A stretch of DNA of 64,000 bases from Spirochaetia bacterium (lineage in GTDB: Bacteria > Spirochaetota > Leptospiria > Turneriellales > JAOUOS01), in assembly GCA_029880265.1 (NCBI GenBank), contig JAOUOT010000003.1, positions 62,001-126,000 on the forward strand. The letters are read 5' to 3'. Below are positions 1-8,854 of the stretch, one piece after another. Made by a program: the position numbers and the translations under genes. The notes under the pieces are model-generated. The model saw only the letters and a list, made by a program, of their open reading frames with translations. It ran no database searches and was not told the DNA's origin. Position 1 is the first letter of the stretch. Every line of letters begins with the position of its first letter.

Positions 1-1
1 C

Positions 2-496
2 GAAAAATCGCCTACTTCGGGTTCTTTATACGAAATTTTTATTGAACATTTAAATAAGTGCGGTAAAACTGAGATGGCCGCGAAATATCAGACAAAAATG
101 AACTCTATTTTGCGCAAAAATCCGAACCAGTTAAATATCTCTTTGGCAAAAAAATATTTTTTGCAGGGGGTAAGCGAATATTTAAAAAAGAACTATGCCG
201 CTTCATTGAAAGCGTACGAAAATTCGCTGGCCTTTAACCCTAATAACGCCTCTGTTTTTGCCAATATGGGTTATGTTTACTATGATATGAACGATAAAAT
301 ATCGGCCTTTAATTATTACCAGAAAGCGCTTCAAATAAACGCGCAAATACCCGAGGCAAATTACGGCATTGCCGTTGTGCTTTTTGAACAGGGCAGGTAC
401 AATCAGGCAAAAGTTTTTTTTGAAAATTATTTAAACTTAAATTCAACCGGCCATTATGCCCGAAAATCGCGGGAATATTTAAAACTTATCAGGTAA
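2..496 (+). CDS. TPR-repeat protein, 5' end outside the window
   Basis: The reading frame is open back to base 2, so the gene begins before the window; the ATG at 74 is internal or an alternative start. About 164 residues are visible. They hold at least three tetratricopeptide repeats, recognisable from the helix pattern around GVSEYLKKNYAASLKAYENS, then ANMGYVYYDMNDKISAFNYYQ, then YGIAVVLFEQGRYNQAKVFF. TPR repeats are protein-protein docking scaffolds. No catalytic domain, signal peptide or membrane segment is visible in this part. It converges on argD, with 13 bases between the two stops. The specific role cannot be told from what is present. Confidence 0.8.
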   Translation, partial: EKSPTSGSLYEIFIEHLNKCGKTEMAAKYQTKMNSILRKNPNQLNISLAKKYFLQGVSEYLKKNYAASLKAYENSLAFNPNNASVFANMGYVYYDMNDKISAFNYYQKALQINAQIPEANYGIAVVLFEQGRYNQAKVFFENYLNLNSTGHYARKSREYLKLIR

Positions 497-509
497 TCTC
501 TTTATATTT

Positions 510-1811
510 TCAGATTTCTTTTATAAGATCTTCTATTTTTTCAAGGGCTCTCTCGGCCGTGGGCATTCTTAATATCAACGGCGGCGCAAGCCTCAGTACA
601 TTCTCGCCGGCTCTGCCTAAAACAAGGCCCTTTTCAAGAGCTTTTGCCACGAGGGGTCTTGCCCCTATGTCTTCTCTAAGTACTATGCCAATGAGCAGCC
701 CCTTGCCCCTGATTTCTTTTACGGTATCGGGATATCCGCTTTTTATGTTTTCAAGATGCGAGAACAGATAATCGCTCATGCCTTGAACATTTTCAAGAAT
801 TTTTGCCGATTCAATGGAACGTAAAACCTCATAAGCCACCGCCGTCGCCAGGTGACCGCCCCCGAAGGTGCTGCCGTGAGAGCCCGATTCAAGCAAAGAA
901 CAGTATTTATCGGCGATTAAAACGGCCCCAATGGGAACCCCGCCCCCGAGACCTTTTGCTATTGTAAGTATATCGGGCGTAACATTCGAGTGCTGGTAAG
1001 CAAAATATTTGCCGGTTCTGCCGATGCCGGTTTGAATTTCGTCAAAAACAAGCAAGGCTTCTTTTTCTTCGCACAATTTTTTTGCTTCTGATAAAAATTC
1101 GTCTGTTAAGGGCAAAACGCCGCCCTCGCCTAAGATTGGCTCTAAAAATAAGCCGCAGACATCGCTGTCAAATTTATTTTGCAAATCTGTTATATTATTG
1201 GGCTCTACAAAATCAATATTTTCAAGCAGCGCCCCGAAACCGTCTCGCACCTTGCTTTGGCCGGTTAACGACATAGAGCCAAATGTTCTGCCGTGAAAAC
1301 CATGTTTCAGGGCCAGTATTTTCTGCTTATTATATTTTTGACCAAAGGCCCGCGCTGTTTTCAAGGCGCATTCGTTGGCTTCTGTGCCCGAATTACAAAA
1401 AAATACTTTTGAATTAAAACTTATTTCAACAAGGGCCCTCGCTAAAAGTGCCTGCTGGGCGTTAAAAAATAAATTTGACGTGTGCCACAGCATATCGGCC
1501 TGCCTGTTTAAGGCGGCTATTAAATCAGAATGAGCGTGACCCAGCGAATTTACGGCAATGCCGCTTAAAAAATCAATGTACTCTTTGCCTTCTGTATCAT
1601 AAAGAAACTCGCCCGCCCCGTATAAAAAACTTACGGGCATTCTTGCGTATGTCTGCAAAAGATATTTTTCGTCTAATCTTTTTATTTCTTCAAAACTCAT
1701 GGGCCTTTCAGGATCATAAGATATCTCGGTATCTTTATTTTTAAGAGAGTCTTCTTCGCCTGCTTTGAACTTATAAAGACCCGCTAAATAATCTTTTTGC
1801 TTTTCTTTCAT
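510..1811 (-). CDS. argD: acetylornithine aminotransferase family (class III PLP aminotransferase)
   Basis: This is a class III PLP-dependent aminotransferase of about 433 residues, most like ArgD, which makes N-acetylornithine in arginine synthesis. Visible hallmarks are the SGTEANE phosphate-binding turn, KHGFHGRTFGSMS, the cofactor aspartate in VFDEIQTGIGRTG, and the Schiff-base lysine in IAKGLGGGVPIGA. I chose the ATG at 1811; the frame opens two codons earlier with TTG at 1817. About 40 residues precede the usual first conserved block, somewhat longer than typical ArgD. Succinylornithine or related omega-aminotransferases are alternatives, since no other arg gene is nearby. The gene stands alone between convergent and co-directional neighbours. 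Confidence 0.85.
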   Translation of the reverse strand: MKEKQKDYLAGLYKFKAGEEDSLKNKDTEISYDPERPMSFEEIKRLDEKYLLQTYARMPVSFLYGAGEFLYDTEGKEYIDFLSGIAVNSLGHAHSDLIAALNRQADMLWHTSNLFFNAQQALLARALVEISFNSKVFFCNSGTEANECALKTARAFGQKYNKQKILALKHGFHGRTFGSMSLTGQSKVRDGFGALLENIDFVEPNNITDLQNKFDSDVCGLFLEPILGEGGVLPLTDEFLSEAKKLCEEKEALLVFDEIQTGIGRTGKYFAYQHSNVTPDILTIAKGLGGGVPIGAVLIADKYCSLLESGSHGSTFGGGHLATAVAYEVLRSIESAKILENVQGMSDYLFSHLENIKSGYPDTVKEIRGKGLLIGIVLREDIGARPLVAKALEKGLVLGRAGENVLRLAPPLILRMPTAERALEKIEDLIKEI

Positions 1812-1891
1812 TGTCAATATTTATAAAATTCAGAATATCATTATAAACATATATAATGGTATTGTCAAATACATTTTTTATAAAAAATTTC

Positions 1892-1922
1892 AAAAAAAAG
1901 CCGGCATAAGCCGGCTTTTTTT
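1892..1922 (-). terminator. Rho-independent terminator after the cytochrome/NHL operon
   Basis: GCCGGC at 1900-1905 and 1910-1915 form a hairpin with an ATAA loop. It is flanked by an A-run at 1892-1898 and a T-run at 1916-1922, so the A/T flanks extend the stem. On the minus strand the hairpin is followed by a T-tract about 30 bases beyond the cytochrome stop. The symmetry would also let it work on the plus strand. Confidence 0.85.
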
Positions 1923-1951
1923 ACAGTAAACATTACGTAAAAACGCAAATA

Positions 1952-2566
1952 TTACTTATTGTGACACGCAAGACACAAACCAGAAGTATTGTTATTCAAT
2001 CTTAAGAAAGGCGCGTTTGTGTCATCATGCACGTCATGACATGAGGCGCATTCTACTTTGCCTCCGTAAAGAACATTGGCAATCGTTATAGTACCGAAAG
2101 CGCTGGTTGTAGCATGTAAGCCAGTATCTGAAACAGCATCATACGTAATCGATATCGGATGGTCGTTAGCCAGGTTAGTGCCCAAGTTAGCGTTGGTGTT
2201 AATCTTTGTGGGACCTGTTGTAACGCCGCCAAAGTCTTCTAATGCTGTTGCGCCGTCGTGACAGCTAAAGCAAACCATTGAAACCCCTGCAGGAGCTGCA
2301 TCAATTGCACCATTTAATGTTCCTGAAGCGTACATGGTAAATGACGCAGGCACTAGACCTGTCATATCATGGTTCCATAAAGGCGCCGTATCTGTATTGG
2401 CATTGTGAGGAGTATGACAATACTCACACATGCCTACAATTACAGTAGAAGTCATACCAGGACCCTGTGTAAGGTCGTGCTTTGAGCCCGAGATACCGGC
2501 ATACGCAATACCCGTAATCGCCAAGCTTATCAATACGCTTAATAATACTTTCATTCTTGTTTTCAT
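1952..2566 (-). CDS. periplasmic tetraheme cytochrome c, doubled-CxxCH type
   Basis: This protein of 204 residues has a Sec signal peptide (about residues 1-23, cut after AYA) and four haem c motifs: CEYCH 47-51, CFSCH 99-103, CASCH 173-177 and CLACH 198-202. Motif spacing, with HTPH and HDVH histidines as possible distal ligands, fits the doubled-CxxCH / NapC-like small multihaem families. It should sit in the periplasm or on the outer surface and carry electrons; the partner is unknown. A strong AAGGAG precedes the ATG. It lies 27 bases after the NHL-propeller lipoprotein gene in the same operon, an arrangement seen elsewhere with multihaem cytochromes. A terminator hairpin follows. Confidence 0.9.
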   Translation of the reverse strand: MKTRMKVLLSVLISLAITGIAYAGISGSKHDLTQGPGMTSTVIVGMCEYCHTPHNANTDTAPLWNHDMTGLVPASFTMYASGTLNGAIDAAPAGVSMVCFSCHDGATALEDFGGVTTGPTKINTNANLGTNLANDHPISITYDAVSDTGLHATTSAFGTITIANVLYGGKVECASCHDVHDDTNAPFLRLNNNTSGLCLACHNK

Positions 2567-2593
2567 TTTTTTCTCCTTAATATATCTGAACTC

Positions 2594-3604
2594 TTAATTC
2601 AGAGCCTGAAAAATCTGAACACGATGAATACCAGTCTCGGCTACATAGATTTTATCTGAACCGTCTATGTAAATAAGATTGGGCATTGTAAAAGTGCCAG
2701 GCTGAGTTCCGGGACCGCCAAAGTTACTGGCTTTATCGCCGGTTTCGCTGAAAACCTGAACGTTTTGAAAGGCCATATCTGTGATATAAACCTGACCCGC
2801 GCTGTCAATGGCTATGCCTTTTGGCTTTTCTAAACAACCCGAAGAAACGCATCTTGGTCCGAAAGTTCCGGCCAATTTGCCGTCTGCGGTGTACTTGTTC
2901 ACTCTGGGGTTGCCGTTATGAACTACATAAACATCGCCTTTAGCGTTTACCGCTACCGACTGAGGCGTTAGAATGCCTGTTAAAGAACCTACATTATCGC
3001 CGTTTGCGCTGAAAATTTGTACAGCGTTGGCCAATGCGTCGGCAACATATATTTTACCGCCTGATACAGCGATACCGTGAGGTCTCTGAAGAGATCCTGC
3101 GCCTATTTCAGATGCTACTGAACCGCCGGTTACAATTTTAACCGATTTGCTGCCTGCGTCGGCAACATATAGACTGCCGTTAGCAAACGCAAGGCCTCTT
3201 GCGTCGGCAACGCCTGCAATGGTTGAAACGCTTTCATCGGCTGAATTAATGGCTTTAAGGCCAAATCTATCAGAAATATACACAATGCCGTTGGCTTCGT
3301 CAGCCGCAACAGCTTTTGGATAAGAAATCTTCTCGTTAACAGTTGTATAAGTTCCGTTTATACATACGCTGTCATTTGAAAGACTGCTTAAATATTGAAC
3401 GCGCGCTTCTGCGGGCGCCGCTGGCCATACCAGATTACTTGTGTCTACAGTTTCAAGTGTAGCGCAAGAACCCAATGGCGTATTGGTGTTGGTTTCGACA
3501 TACTCAGTTTCTTTAGAAGCTCCTGTACAGCCTGTAAACACAATAGCGTATACGGCTAGAGAAGCTATAGAAACTAAAACTTTACTAAGTTTTGTTTGGT
3601 ACAT
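2594..3604 (-). CDS. NHL-repeat beta-propeller lipoprotein
   Basis: This is a lipoprotein of 336 residues. A hydrophobic signal segment ends in the lipobox FTGC at about residue 26. After a short low-complexity linker, from about residue 90 there are roughly six NHL-type blades, each with a G/V-x-YV-D/A-x-x pattern (for example IYVADALANAVQIF, VYITDMAFQNVQVF and IYVAETGIHRVQIF). Six blades would close one propeller. NHL propellers are usually binding scaffolds. The operon partner is the tetraheme cytochrome, so a surface or periplasmic redox complex is a reasonable inference. GGAG precedes the ATG, and a good promoter lies about 60 bases upstream. Confidence 0.88.
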   Translation of the reverse strand: MYQTKLSKVLVSIASLAVYAIVFTGCTGASKETEYVETNTNTPLGSCATLETVDTSNLVWPAAPAEARVQYLSSLSNDSVCINGTYTTVNEKISYPKAVAADEANGIVYISDRFGLKAINSADESVSTIAGVADARGLAFANGSLYVADAGSKSVKIVTGGSVASEIGAGSLQRPHGIAVSGGKIYVADALANAVQIFSANGDNVGSLTGILTPQSVAVNAKGDVYVVHNGNPRVNKYTADGKLAGTFGPRCVSSGCLEKPKGIAIDSAGQVYITDMAFQNVQVFSETGDKASNFGGPGTQPGTFTMPNLIYIDGSDKIYVAETGIHRVQIFQALN

Positions 3605-3666
3605 ACCTACTCTCCTATTTTTAAGTTTATTGCTTTTTTATAAACAACGCTCTAAAAAAGCTATAG

Positions 3667-3695
3667 TATATAAACGGTTTCAAAGGAAATGTCAA
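3667..3695 (-). promoter_or_regulatory. sigma-70-like promoter of the NHL/cytochrome operon
   Basis: Read on the minus strand, TTGACA (3695-3690) is followed after 17 bases by TATATA (3672-3667), with TATACT overlapping it at a 19-base spacing. The start codon of the NHL gene at 3604 leaves a leader of about 55 bases. The -35 hexamer is a perfect consensus match. Confidence 0.65.
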
Positions 3696-3798
3696 TACCT
3701 GAAGGCGCCTAAATTTACAAAAAAACAAGCCTAAATCCTCTATATATCTGGTGTATTATTTATACTCCCTGCAGAGTATTTCGGGGATTGTTTTTTGA

Positions 3799-4476
3799 TT
3801 ACGCCTCTACAATACCGTGCTTTACGGCATATTTTACGAGTTCGGCCATTGAGCTTAAATTTAGTTTTTTCATGATATTGGCCCTGTGCGTTTTAACCGT
3901 TTTTGGCGAAATCCATAAAGAAGAAGCTATTTTATCATTTGAATATCCCTCGGCTATCAGCTTTAATATCTCGCGTTCGCGCGCCGACAAAATAGAGAAT
4001 ATCGATTTTTCTTTCTTATCGGGCGAATCTGACGCAATTTCGACGGACGGTTTTGGCAGAAAATCTTGAACCAGCTTTTTAGTAACCTGCCCCGATAAAT
4101 ATATGTTGCCCTTTAAAACCTCAGAAATGGCCTTTAATAAATCGTCTGCCGCGCTGTCTTTAAGCATGTAACCGTGAATGCCGTACTTTAAAAGCTCGTC
4201 GATATATTCTTCGTTATCATACTGCGACAGCATAATTATTTTTATTTCTTTATGAAACTTTCGCACTTGCCGCGCTATTTCAATGCCGCTTAAACTGGGC
4301 AGAGAAATGTCTAGAATAACAATATCGGGCTTCATCTTTTCTATTTTTTCAAGGGCCTCTCTGCCGTCGCCCGATTCGCCCGAAACTTCGTAAAGATCAG
4401 TTTCTGACAATATGTGCTTTAGGCCCTCGCGTAAAATAAGATGGTCGTCGACTAGAAATATTTTTTTAGGTTTCAT
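3799..4476 (-). CDS. NarL/LuxR-family response regulator
   Basis: This protein of 225 residues has an N-terminal receiver domain and a C-terminal LuxR-type helix-turn-helix. The acidic pair is DD at 10-11, the phospho-acceptor is Asp56 in VILDISLP, and the conserved lysine lies in HGYMLKDSA. The HTH (about 160-225) reads SAREREILKLIAEGYSNDKIA with the typical ISPKTVKTHRANIMKKL recognition helix. Its start overlaps the upstream kinase by 11 bases, so the two form a coupled two-component system. Target genes are unknown. The nearest downstream operon on the strand is the NHL/cytochrome pair, which has its own promoter. Confidence 0.93.
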   Translation of the reverse strand: MKPKKIFLVDDHLILREGLKHILSETDLYEVSGESGDGREALEKIEKMKPDIVILDISLPSLSGIEIARQVRKFHKEIKIIMLSQYDNEEYIDELLKYGIHGYMLKDSAADDLLKAISEVLKGNIYLSGQVTKKLVQDFLPKPSVEIASDSPDKKEKSIFSILSAREREILKLIAEGYSNDKIASSLWISPKTVKTHRANIMKKLNLSSMAELVKYAVKHGIVEA

Positions 4477-5890
4477 TTTTTTTATGCCATTCTACGACTA
4501 TATCATATTTTGTTCCCTGATTTTTTTCTGAAACTACGTTCAGGGCGCCGTTCATTGCCTCTATTCTTCGTCGTATGCTGTAAAGTCCAAATTTCTTTAT
4601 TTTTTTTTCGGCCTCTTTAATTGAAAAACCGATTCCGTTATCTTCAATTTGAAAGAGAACCTTATTGGCTCCCGTTGTTTTAAGAAGCACCGAAACCCGA
4701 TCGGCTTTTGAATGTTTCAATATATTGGCGATGACTTCCTGAAATATTCTATACAACTGAACCTGTATATCATGCGGAATTTCTGCTTTTATCTTAATAT
4801 CAAGCTTGGGTTTTATATTATTTAAATAAAGATTGTGCCTTGAATACCAGTGAATAGCGGCCTCTAAGCCTAAATTTGTTAAAACCGAAGGAAATAAATT
4901 CTCGAGAGCCTCTCTAAGTTCCTGGTTCGCGCGGCTTAAAAGCTGCTGACCGCGGGCATAGTGAACGCCGCCTTCTACAGGTTTTTTTTCAAATGATGTA
5001 AAGCTCAGCTTTGCCGCCGAAATTGTCTGCACAACCGAATCATGAAGGTCTTTTGCCATTCTTTCGCGCTCTGCTTCTTCTGAGTTTATAATTTCAGCCG
5101 AAAGTTTTTTTACTTCATTTTCAAGTTCTTTTCTCTTTGTAGTGTCAGAAAGTATTAACCCTGTTCCGGCTTCGAATTGAAATACGGTACAAGAATAATA
5201 TTTTTTGTTAATTTTCAATTCGCAGTTTTTTTCAAAATGCCGCTTTTCATCGTCAAATCTTTGCGACAATAAAGCTTTATCGGCCGCGCGAAGTTTTAGC
5301 GTTTTAAATATATCTTTCTTGTCGTCAAAATTCGCGTCTTTCTCTCTTGATAAAGAGGCGAATTCTTTATTAAAAGCCTCGTTTACAAAAACAATCTTAT
5401 GGCGCCTGTTTATGATTGCCAGCGGCGAAAGACTTGAAATAATTTTTTCATTGTATTCTTTAACTTTTTTAAGAGATCTTTTATCTATCTCGTGTTCTCT
5501 TATTTTTCTTTTTAGATCTGCGTTTGACACGCGCAGCCTTTCGGCGTTATATTTTATTTTTTCATTTAATTTAATTTTATCTTTTTTTAGAGAATCAGCA
5601 ATGCTAATATTCTTTCTGATTTTTTTAATCAAGGGTCTGTAAACGGCAAAATAAACCGCGGGAAAAACAATAAAACTTAAAATAACAGAATCAATAACCG
5701 CCGCAAACTTTTTATCTATTACTATGATTTTGTCGAGGTTGCTTTCTACGATAAACTCGCCGATAAACACCGACAAAAAAACAAAAGGTATCAGAATCTT
5801 GCTCGACGGATATTCTTTGGTAATTAATTCTTCATGAATATCTGCCTGAATTTTTTTTTTAATTTTTGATATTATATTCTTTTTTTTCAC
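4466..5890 (-). CDS. membrane histidine kinase, HisKA_3 / NarX-like class
   Basis: This sensor kinase of 474 residues has two membrane spans (about 31-48 and 62-84) with almost no periplasmic loop between them. A long coiled coil (about 90-148) and a PAS-like domain (about 150-250) follow. The HisKA_3 dimerisation helix carries the phospho-histidine His283 in AKDLHDSVVQ. The HATPase has DNGIGFS and a G-x-x-S-I-R-R-R lid. The short loop and the PAS domain suggest a membrane-internal or cytoplasmic signal. The start codon is GTG, with no ATG available near it and no clear ribosome binding site. It pairs with the response regulator that overlaps its 3' end. Confidence 0.92.
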   Translation of the reverse strand: MKKKNIISKIKKKIQADIHEELITKEYPSSKILIPFVFLSVFIGEFIVESNLDKIIVIDKKFAAVIDSVILSFIVFPAVYFAVYRPLIKKIRKNISIADSLKKDKIKLNEKIKYNAERLRVSNADLKRKIREHEIDKRSLKKVKEYNEKIISSLSPLAIINRRHKIVFVNEAFNKEFASLSREKDANFDDKKDIFKTLKLRAADKALLSQRFDDEKRHFEKNCELKINKKYYSCTVFQFEAGTGLILSDTTKRKELENEVKKLSAEIINSEEAERERMAKDLHDSVVQTISAAKLSFTSFEKKPVEGGVHYARGQQLLSRANQELREALENLFPSVLTNLGLEAAIHWYSRHNLYLNNIKPKLDIKIKAEIPHDIQVQLYRIFQEVIANILKHSKADRVSVLLKTTGANKVLFQIEDNGIGFSIKEAEKKIKKFGLYSIRRRIEAMNGALNVVSEKNQGTKYDIVVEWHKKNET

Positions 5891-5948
5891 GATAATTTAT
5901 GTATTCAAGCAATAAGATTTTTGCCCGATAAAATATTTTTCTAACTCT

Positions 5949-6977
5949 TTATATTTTAAAATCATAATCATATGATTTTTTAAGATATTTTTCAATAAAA
6001 TCGTCGGGTTTTTTTTCTCTTCTTTTCATAATGACCGCGGTATCGGCAAGAAATTTTTCCCATAAATACTTTTGGGGGGAGCCGCCCCAAAAAAATGGAG
6101 GATAATATTTCATAATCGCGCGCCCTTCGTAAAGAAGAGAGCCTATATCGATTATTGTTCCCGTATTAAGCGTTGTTCCTATGGCGGTTTTTACAAAATC
6201 GCCTATAATAGAGCCAAATTTTATTGTCTGCGCCGAAAATACCTCGTCTTTATAAGAGAAGCGAACCTCGCCGTAATTATTTTTTAAATCTGACGTCGTG
6301 GTTAAAGCTCCGAGGTTGACCCATTCGCCAACAAGGCTATGACCGACAAAACCTTCATGGTGCTTATTGCTAAAATCAGAAAAAAATGAGTTTTCTACTT
6401 CGCCCCCTATGCGGCAATTAAATGCTACTCTGCTTTTCTTAACATAGGCCCTGTCAAGACGGCTCATTTTACCGACATAAGCCGGGCCCTCTATATGCGA
6501 AAAGGCCGATATTTTCGCGCCGCTTTCAATAATAACGGGCCCCTCTCTGACGTCAATAAAAGCCATGCTTGATATTTCTACGTCTTTTTTGGCCCATAAA
6601 TCATTTTTGTCGCCTTGAACAACGCCGATTGCGGCTAAATCTTTATTATAGTCTTCTCGTTTAAGCAGCCGTATATCGCTTTGCATTTTTTCGGCAAAGC
6701 TGTTTATAAACGAGACGGGCCTTAAAATTTCTTTTTCTTGTTTTTCTATATTAAAAGAAATATCTATACCTTTATGCTTAAAAAAATCTTCATAAAACTC
6801 TTCTGAATTCTCTCTTAAACCGCCGGTTAAAATGGTAATTTTTTTTTGTTCCACATCGCCAGAAAAAAGAACTCTGTCTAACGCAGAAAAAATTCCGTCT
6901 GCAAAAGCAAACGCCGGTTTAAGTCTAAACAGCGGCCAAAGCGTCGGCTCAAAGTTATCGTTTAATATAATACTCAT
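5949..6977 (-). CDS. GlmU-like sugar nucleotidyltransferase/acyltransferase (alternative bacterial GlmU family)
   Basis: This protein of 342 residues matches the family of putative UDP-GlcNAc diphosphorylase / GlcN-1-P acetyltransferases found in Bacteroidetes and some spirochaetes, which differ from classical GlmU. The first 110 residues are a reduced nucleotidyltransferase-like domain. The rest (about 125-290) is a left-handed beta-helix of hexapeptide repeats. The block ALTTTSDLKNNYGEVRF, with the following IKFGSIIGDFVKTAIGTTLNTG, is typical of this family. It would feed UDP-GlcNAc into peptidoglycan and LPS. It lies 10 bases after the LPS permease gene in a co-directional run. The exact substrate is not provable from sequence. 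Confidence 0.8.
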   Translation of the reverse strand: MSIILNDNFEPTLWPLFRLKPAFAFADGIFSALDRVLFSGDVEQKKITILTGGLRENSEEFYEDFFKHKGIDISFNIEKQEKEILRPVSFINSFAEKMQSDIRLLKREDYNKDLAAIGVVQGDKNDLWAKKDVEISSMAFIDVREGPVIIESGAKISAFSHIEGPAYVGKMSRLDRAYVKKSRVAFNCRIGGEVENSFFSDFSNKHHEGFVGHSLVGEWVNLGALTTTSDLKNNYGEVRFSYKDEVFSAQTIKFGSIIGDFVKTAIGTTLNTGTIIDIGSLLYEGRAIMKYYPPFFWGGSPQKYLWEKFLADTAVIMKRREKKPDDFIEKYLKKSYDYDFKI

Positions 6978-6987
6978 CTTTATTTTT

Positions 6988-8067
6988 TTATTTTCTTTCT
7001 TTAATAAAAAACCCCGCGGTTACCGCTAAAAAAACAATATTCGCGAGCCATCCGGCTATAAAAGGATGCAGCGTACCGTTATTCCCCAGCGATTTGCCGA
7101 AAAACATCACCAGATAATAAACTGCGCTTAAAACAATCGCAATGCCCATGCTTTGAGCCATGGCTCCTCTTTTCAGGTAACTGCCTATCATACCGCCTAA
7201 AAATACAACAAAAAAACAAATAAAAGGGTACCCTAAATGCCAGTAAAACTCCACTTCATATTCGATGAAAGATTCGGCCCTCTCTTTTTTTTCGGATATA
7301 TATCGCATTAAATCAAATACGTTGGTCTCTTCAAACTTCTTTGCCGCTGTTTGAAAATAATCGGCCGCTTCGGGAAAAGATAATTTTTTATTCTTAAAAA
7401 ACTCGCGGTTAATAAGCTCTCCTTTTTTATTGAAAAAAATAACGCTCCCGTCGGTAAAATGCCATTCATTCGGATGAATGTTGACCTTTTCGCCGTCAAT
7501 AATTCTTTGAATATGACCGGCCGACGAAAATTCGACAATGTGCACGCCTCTGGCCTCCCCTCTTTCGGCGATAAATTTTCCTATATGGTAATAACGATTT
7601 TTGGCTTTTACGGCAAAATTAGTCTGATCGTAAAGTCTGTGTATGCTTGGGTTTCCTTTAATAATATTCAATTCATTATAGGCGCCAAAATTCGAGGGGG
7701 CCGTTACCATCTCATTGAACCATAATAAGAAAAAAGATAACAAAAGAGAAAACAAAACAAGGGGGAGCATAATTCTTTTTAGAGATCTGCCGGCGGCCAT
7801 AATGACGGCCATTTCCATATTTTTTGTAAAACTTGCCATAGAAAACGAAATAGAAAATAACAAGGCGGGAGGCGTTACAATGGTTATCATATTAGGGATA
7901 TTCTTATAATAAAAACGCCAAACATGAATCAGTGCGCCGTCATATTTCATGATAATTCCCAGCGTTTCCATTACTTTAGAAATTAATCCTACGCCGATCA
8001 GAAGAACGAGGGCGCCCAAAAAATTCTTCATAAATTCGGTAAAAATGTATCGATCTAATATAGACAT
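6988..8067 (-). CDS. LptF/LptG (YjgP/YjgQ) family LPS export permease
   Basis: This inner-membrane protein of 359 residues has the family layout: a start of DRYIFTEFMKNFLGAL, three N-terminal spans, a soluble periplasmic jelly-roll of about 150 residues, then three C-terminal spans (about 275-350). LptF and LptG pair with LptB to lift LPS out of the inner membrane towards LptC/A. It resembles LptG more than LptF, but no second copy is in the window to compare. Its start overlaps the stop of the upstream kinase gene as TAATG, so translation is probably coupled. An LPS exporter implies a diderm, LPS-bearing envelope. Confidence 0.88.
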   Translation of the reverse strand: MSILDRYIFTEFMKNFLGALVLLIGVGLISKVMETLGIIMKYDGALIHVWRFYYKNIPNMITIVTPPALLFSISFSMASFTKNMEMAVIMAAGRSLKRIMLPLVLFSLLLSFFLLWFNEMVTAPSNFGAYNELNIIKGNPSIHRLYDQTNFAVKAKNRYYHIGKFIAERGEARGVHIVEFSSAGHIQRIIDGEKVNIHPNEWHFTDGSVIFFNKKGELINREFFKNKKLSFPEAADYFQTAAKKFEETNVFDLMRYISEKKERAESFIEYEVEFYWHLGYPFICFFVVFLGGMIGSYLKRGAMAQSMGIAIVLSAVYYLVMFFGKSLGNNGTLHPFIAGWLANIVFLAVTAGFFIKERK

Positions 8068-8843
8068 TATCTTAAAAACAACAGGTCAGAGAGCGAATAA
8101 AAAACTTCAGAAAACGCAATGTCGTAAAAATAAACCGTTAGAAAAGTCATTACAAGGCCCGAACCCGCGGGTATGGTTAAATTGTCGTCTAAAAATCCCT
8201 TGCCGCTGAAAAGTTCAATAATAAAGGCCGAGACGGCTCCTAAAAAACAAATGAAAAAGGCTTTTATATTAAAACCCGCTTTAGAATATAAAAAAAGACG
8301 AAACTCAAAATCGTTAAAATAATTATTTATATTACTTTCATTAACCGTAAGCGTAAGCAAAAATAAAATTCCGACAAGAAAAGAAACGCCTACGCCCGCC
8401 AATAAACCCTGAAGACTTTTGCCGTTTTTAAATCTTACGGTTCCGTACCTGCCGCCGAAATAAGCCGCCGCCGGATCTCCCATCGATAAAAACAAAACCG
8501 AAAGCACGGCCGTCTCTTTTGGCAGAAAACCTATTATAAAGGCGCATGAAATAAAAAAATGAATGCTGCTTTGCATTTCTTTTTCTTCTCTGCCTTTTAA
8601 CAAGGGCGACAGCAATTTTAGAAATATCTTCTGCCAATACTGATATTTAAATCTTAAATATTCAATTACAAGCATAAGCGCGGTTAAAATCAGCAAAACG
8701 TAAAAGATAAGACTGCGATTATCGTCTTTAAACCATCGTAAATCAAAAATATCGGGTAAATTGAAAAAATAAATTATGGGTATTATCAGGCCGCTCAAAT
8801 GAAATAATTTTCTTTTCCAGTTAAACGGTTCTTTATATGACAT
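8067..8843 (-). CDS. DGK1/SEC59-type lipid kinase (diacylglycerol or polyprenol kinase family)
   Basis: This is a polytopic membrane protein of about 258 residues. It has the family signature RKLFHLSGLIIP near the N-terminus and GDPAAAYFGGRYG...GKSLQG in the middle, the CTP-dependent diacylglycerol/dolichol kinase pattern also shared with VTE5-like phytol kinases and cytidylyltransferase relatives. About seven hydrophobic spans are visible. The likely role is phosphorylating a lipid alcohol for recycling of lipid carrier or diacylglycerol. The ATG at 8843 is preferred over a TTG one codon earlier. It sits between pyrE and the LPS permease, consistent with envelope lipid metabolism. Confidence 0.78.
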   Translation of the reverse strand: MSYKEPFNWKRKLFHLSGLIIPIIYFFNLPDIFDLRWFKDDNRSLIFYVLLILTALMLVIEYLRFKYQYWQKIFLKLLSPLLKGREEKEMQSSIHFFISCAFIIGFLPKETAVLSVLFLSMGDPAAAYFGGRYGTVRFKNGKSLQGLLAGVGVSFLVGILFLLTLTVNESNINNYFNDFEFRLFLYSKAGFNIKAFFICFLGAVSAFIIELFSGKGFLDDNLTIPAGSGLVMTFLTVYFYDIAFSEVFYSLSDLLFLR

Positions 8844-8854
8844 CAATAGACAGC

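Noticed and set aside
3762-3779. ATACTC/GAGTAT dyad after the response regulator gene, considered as a terminator
   Set aside because: Stem is only 6 bp and no T-run follows on the minus strand.
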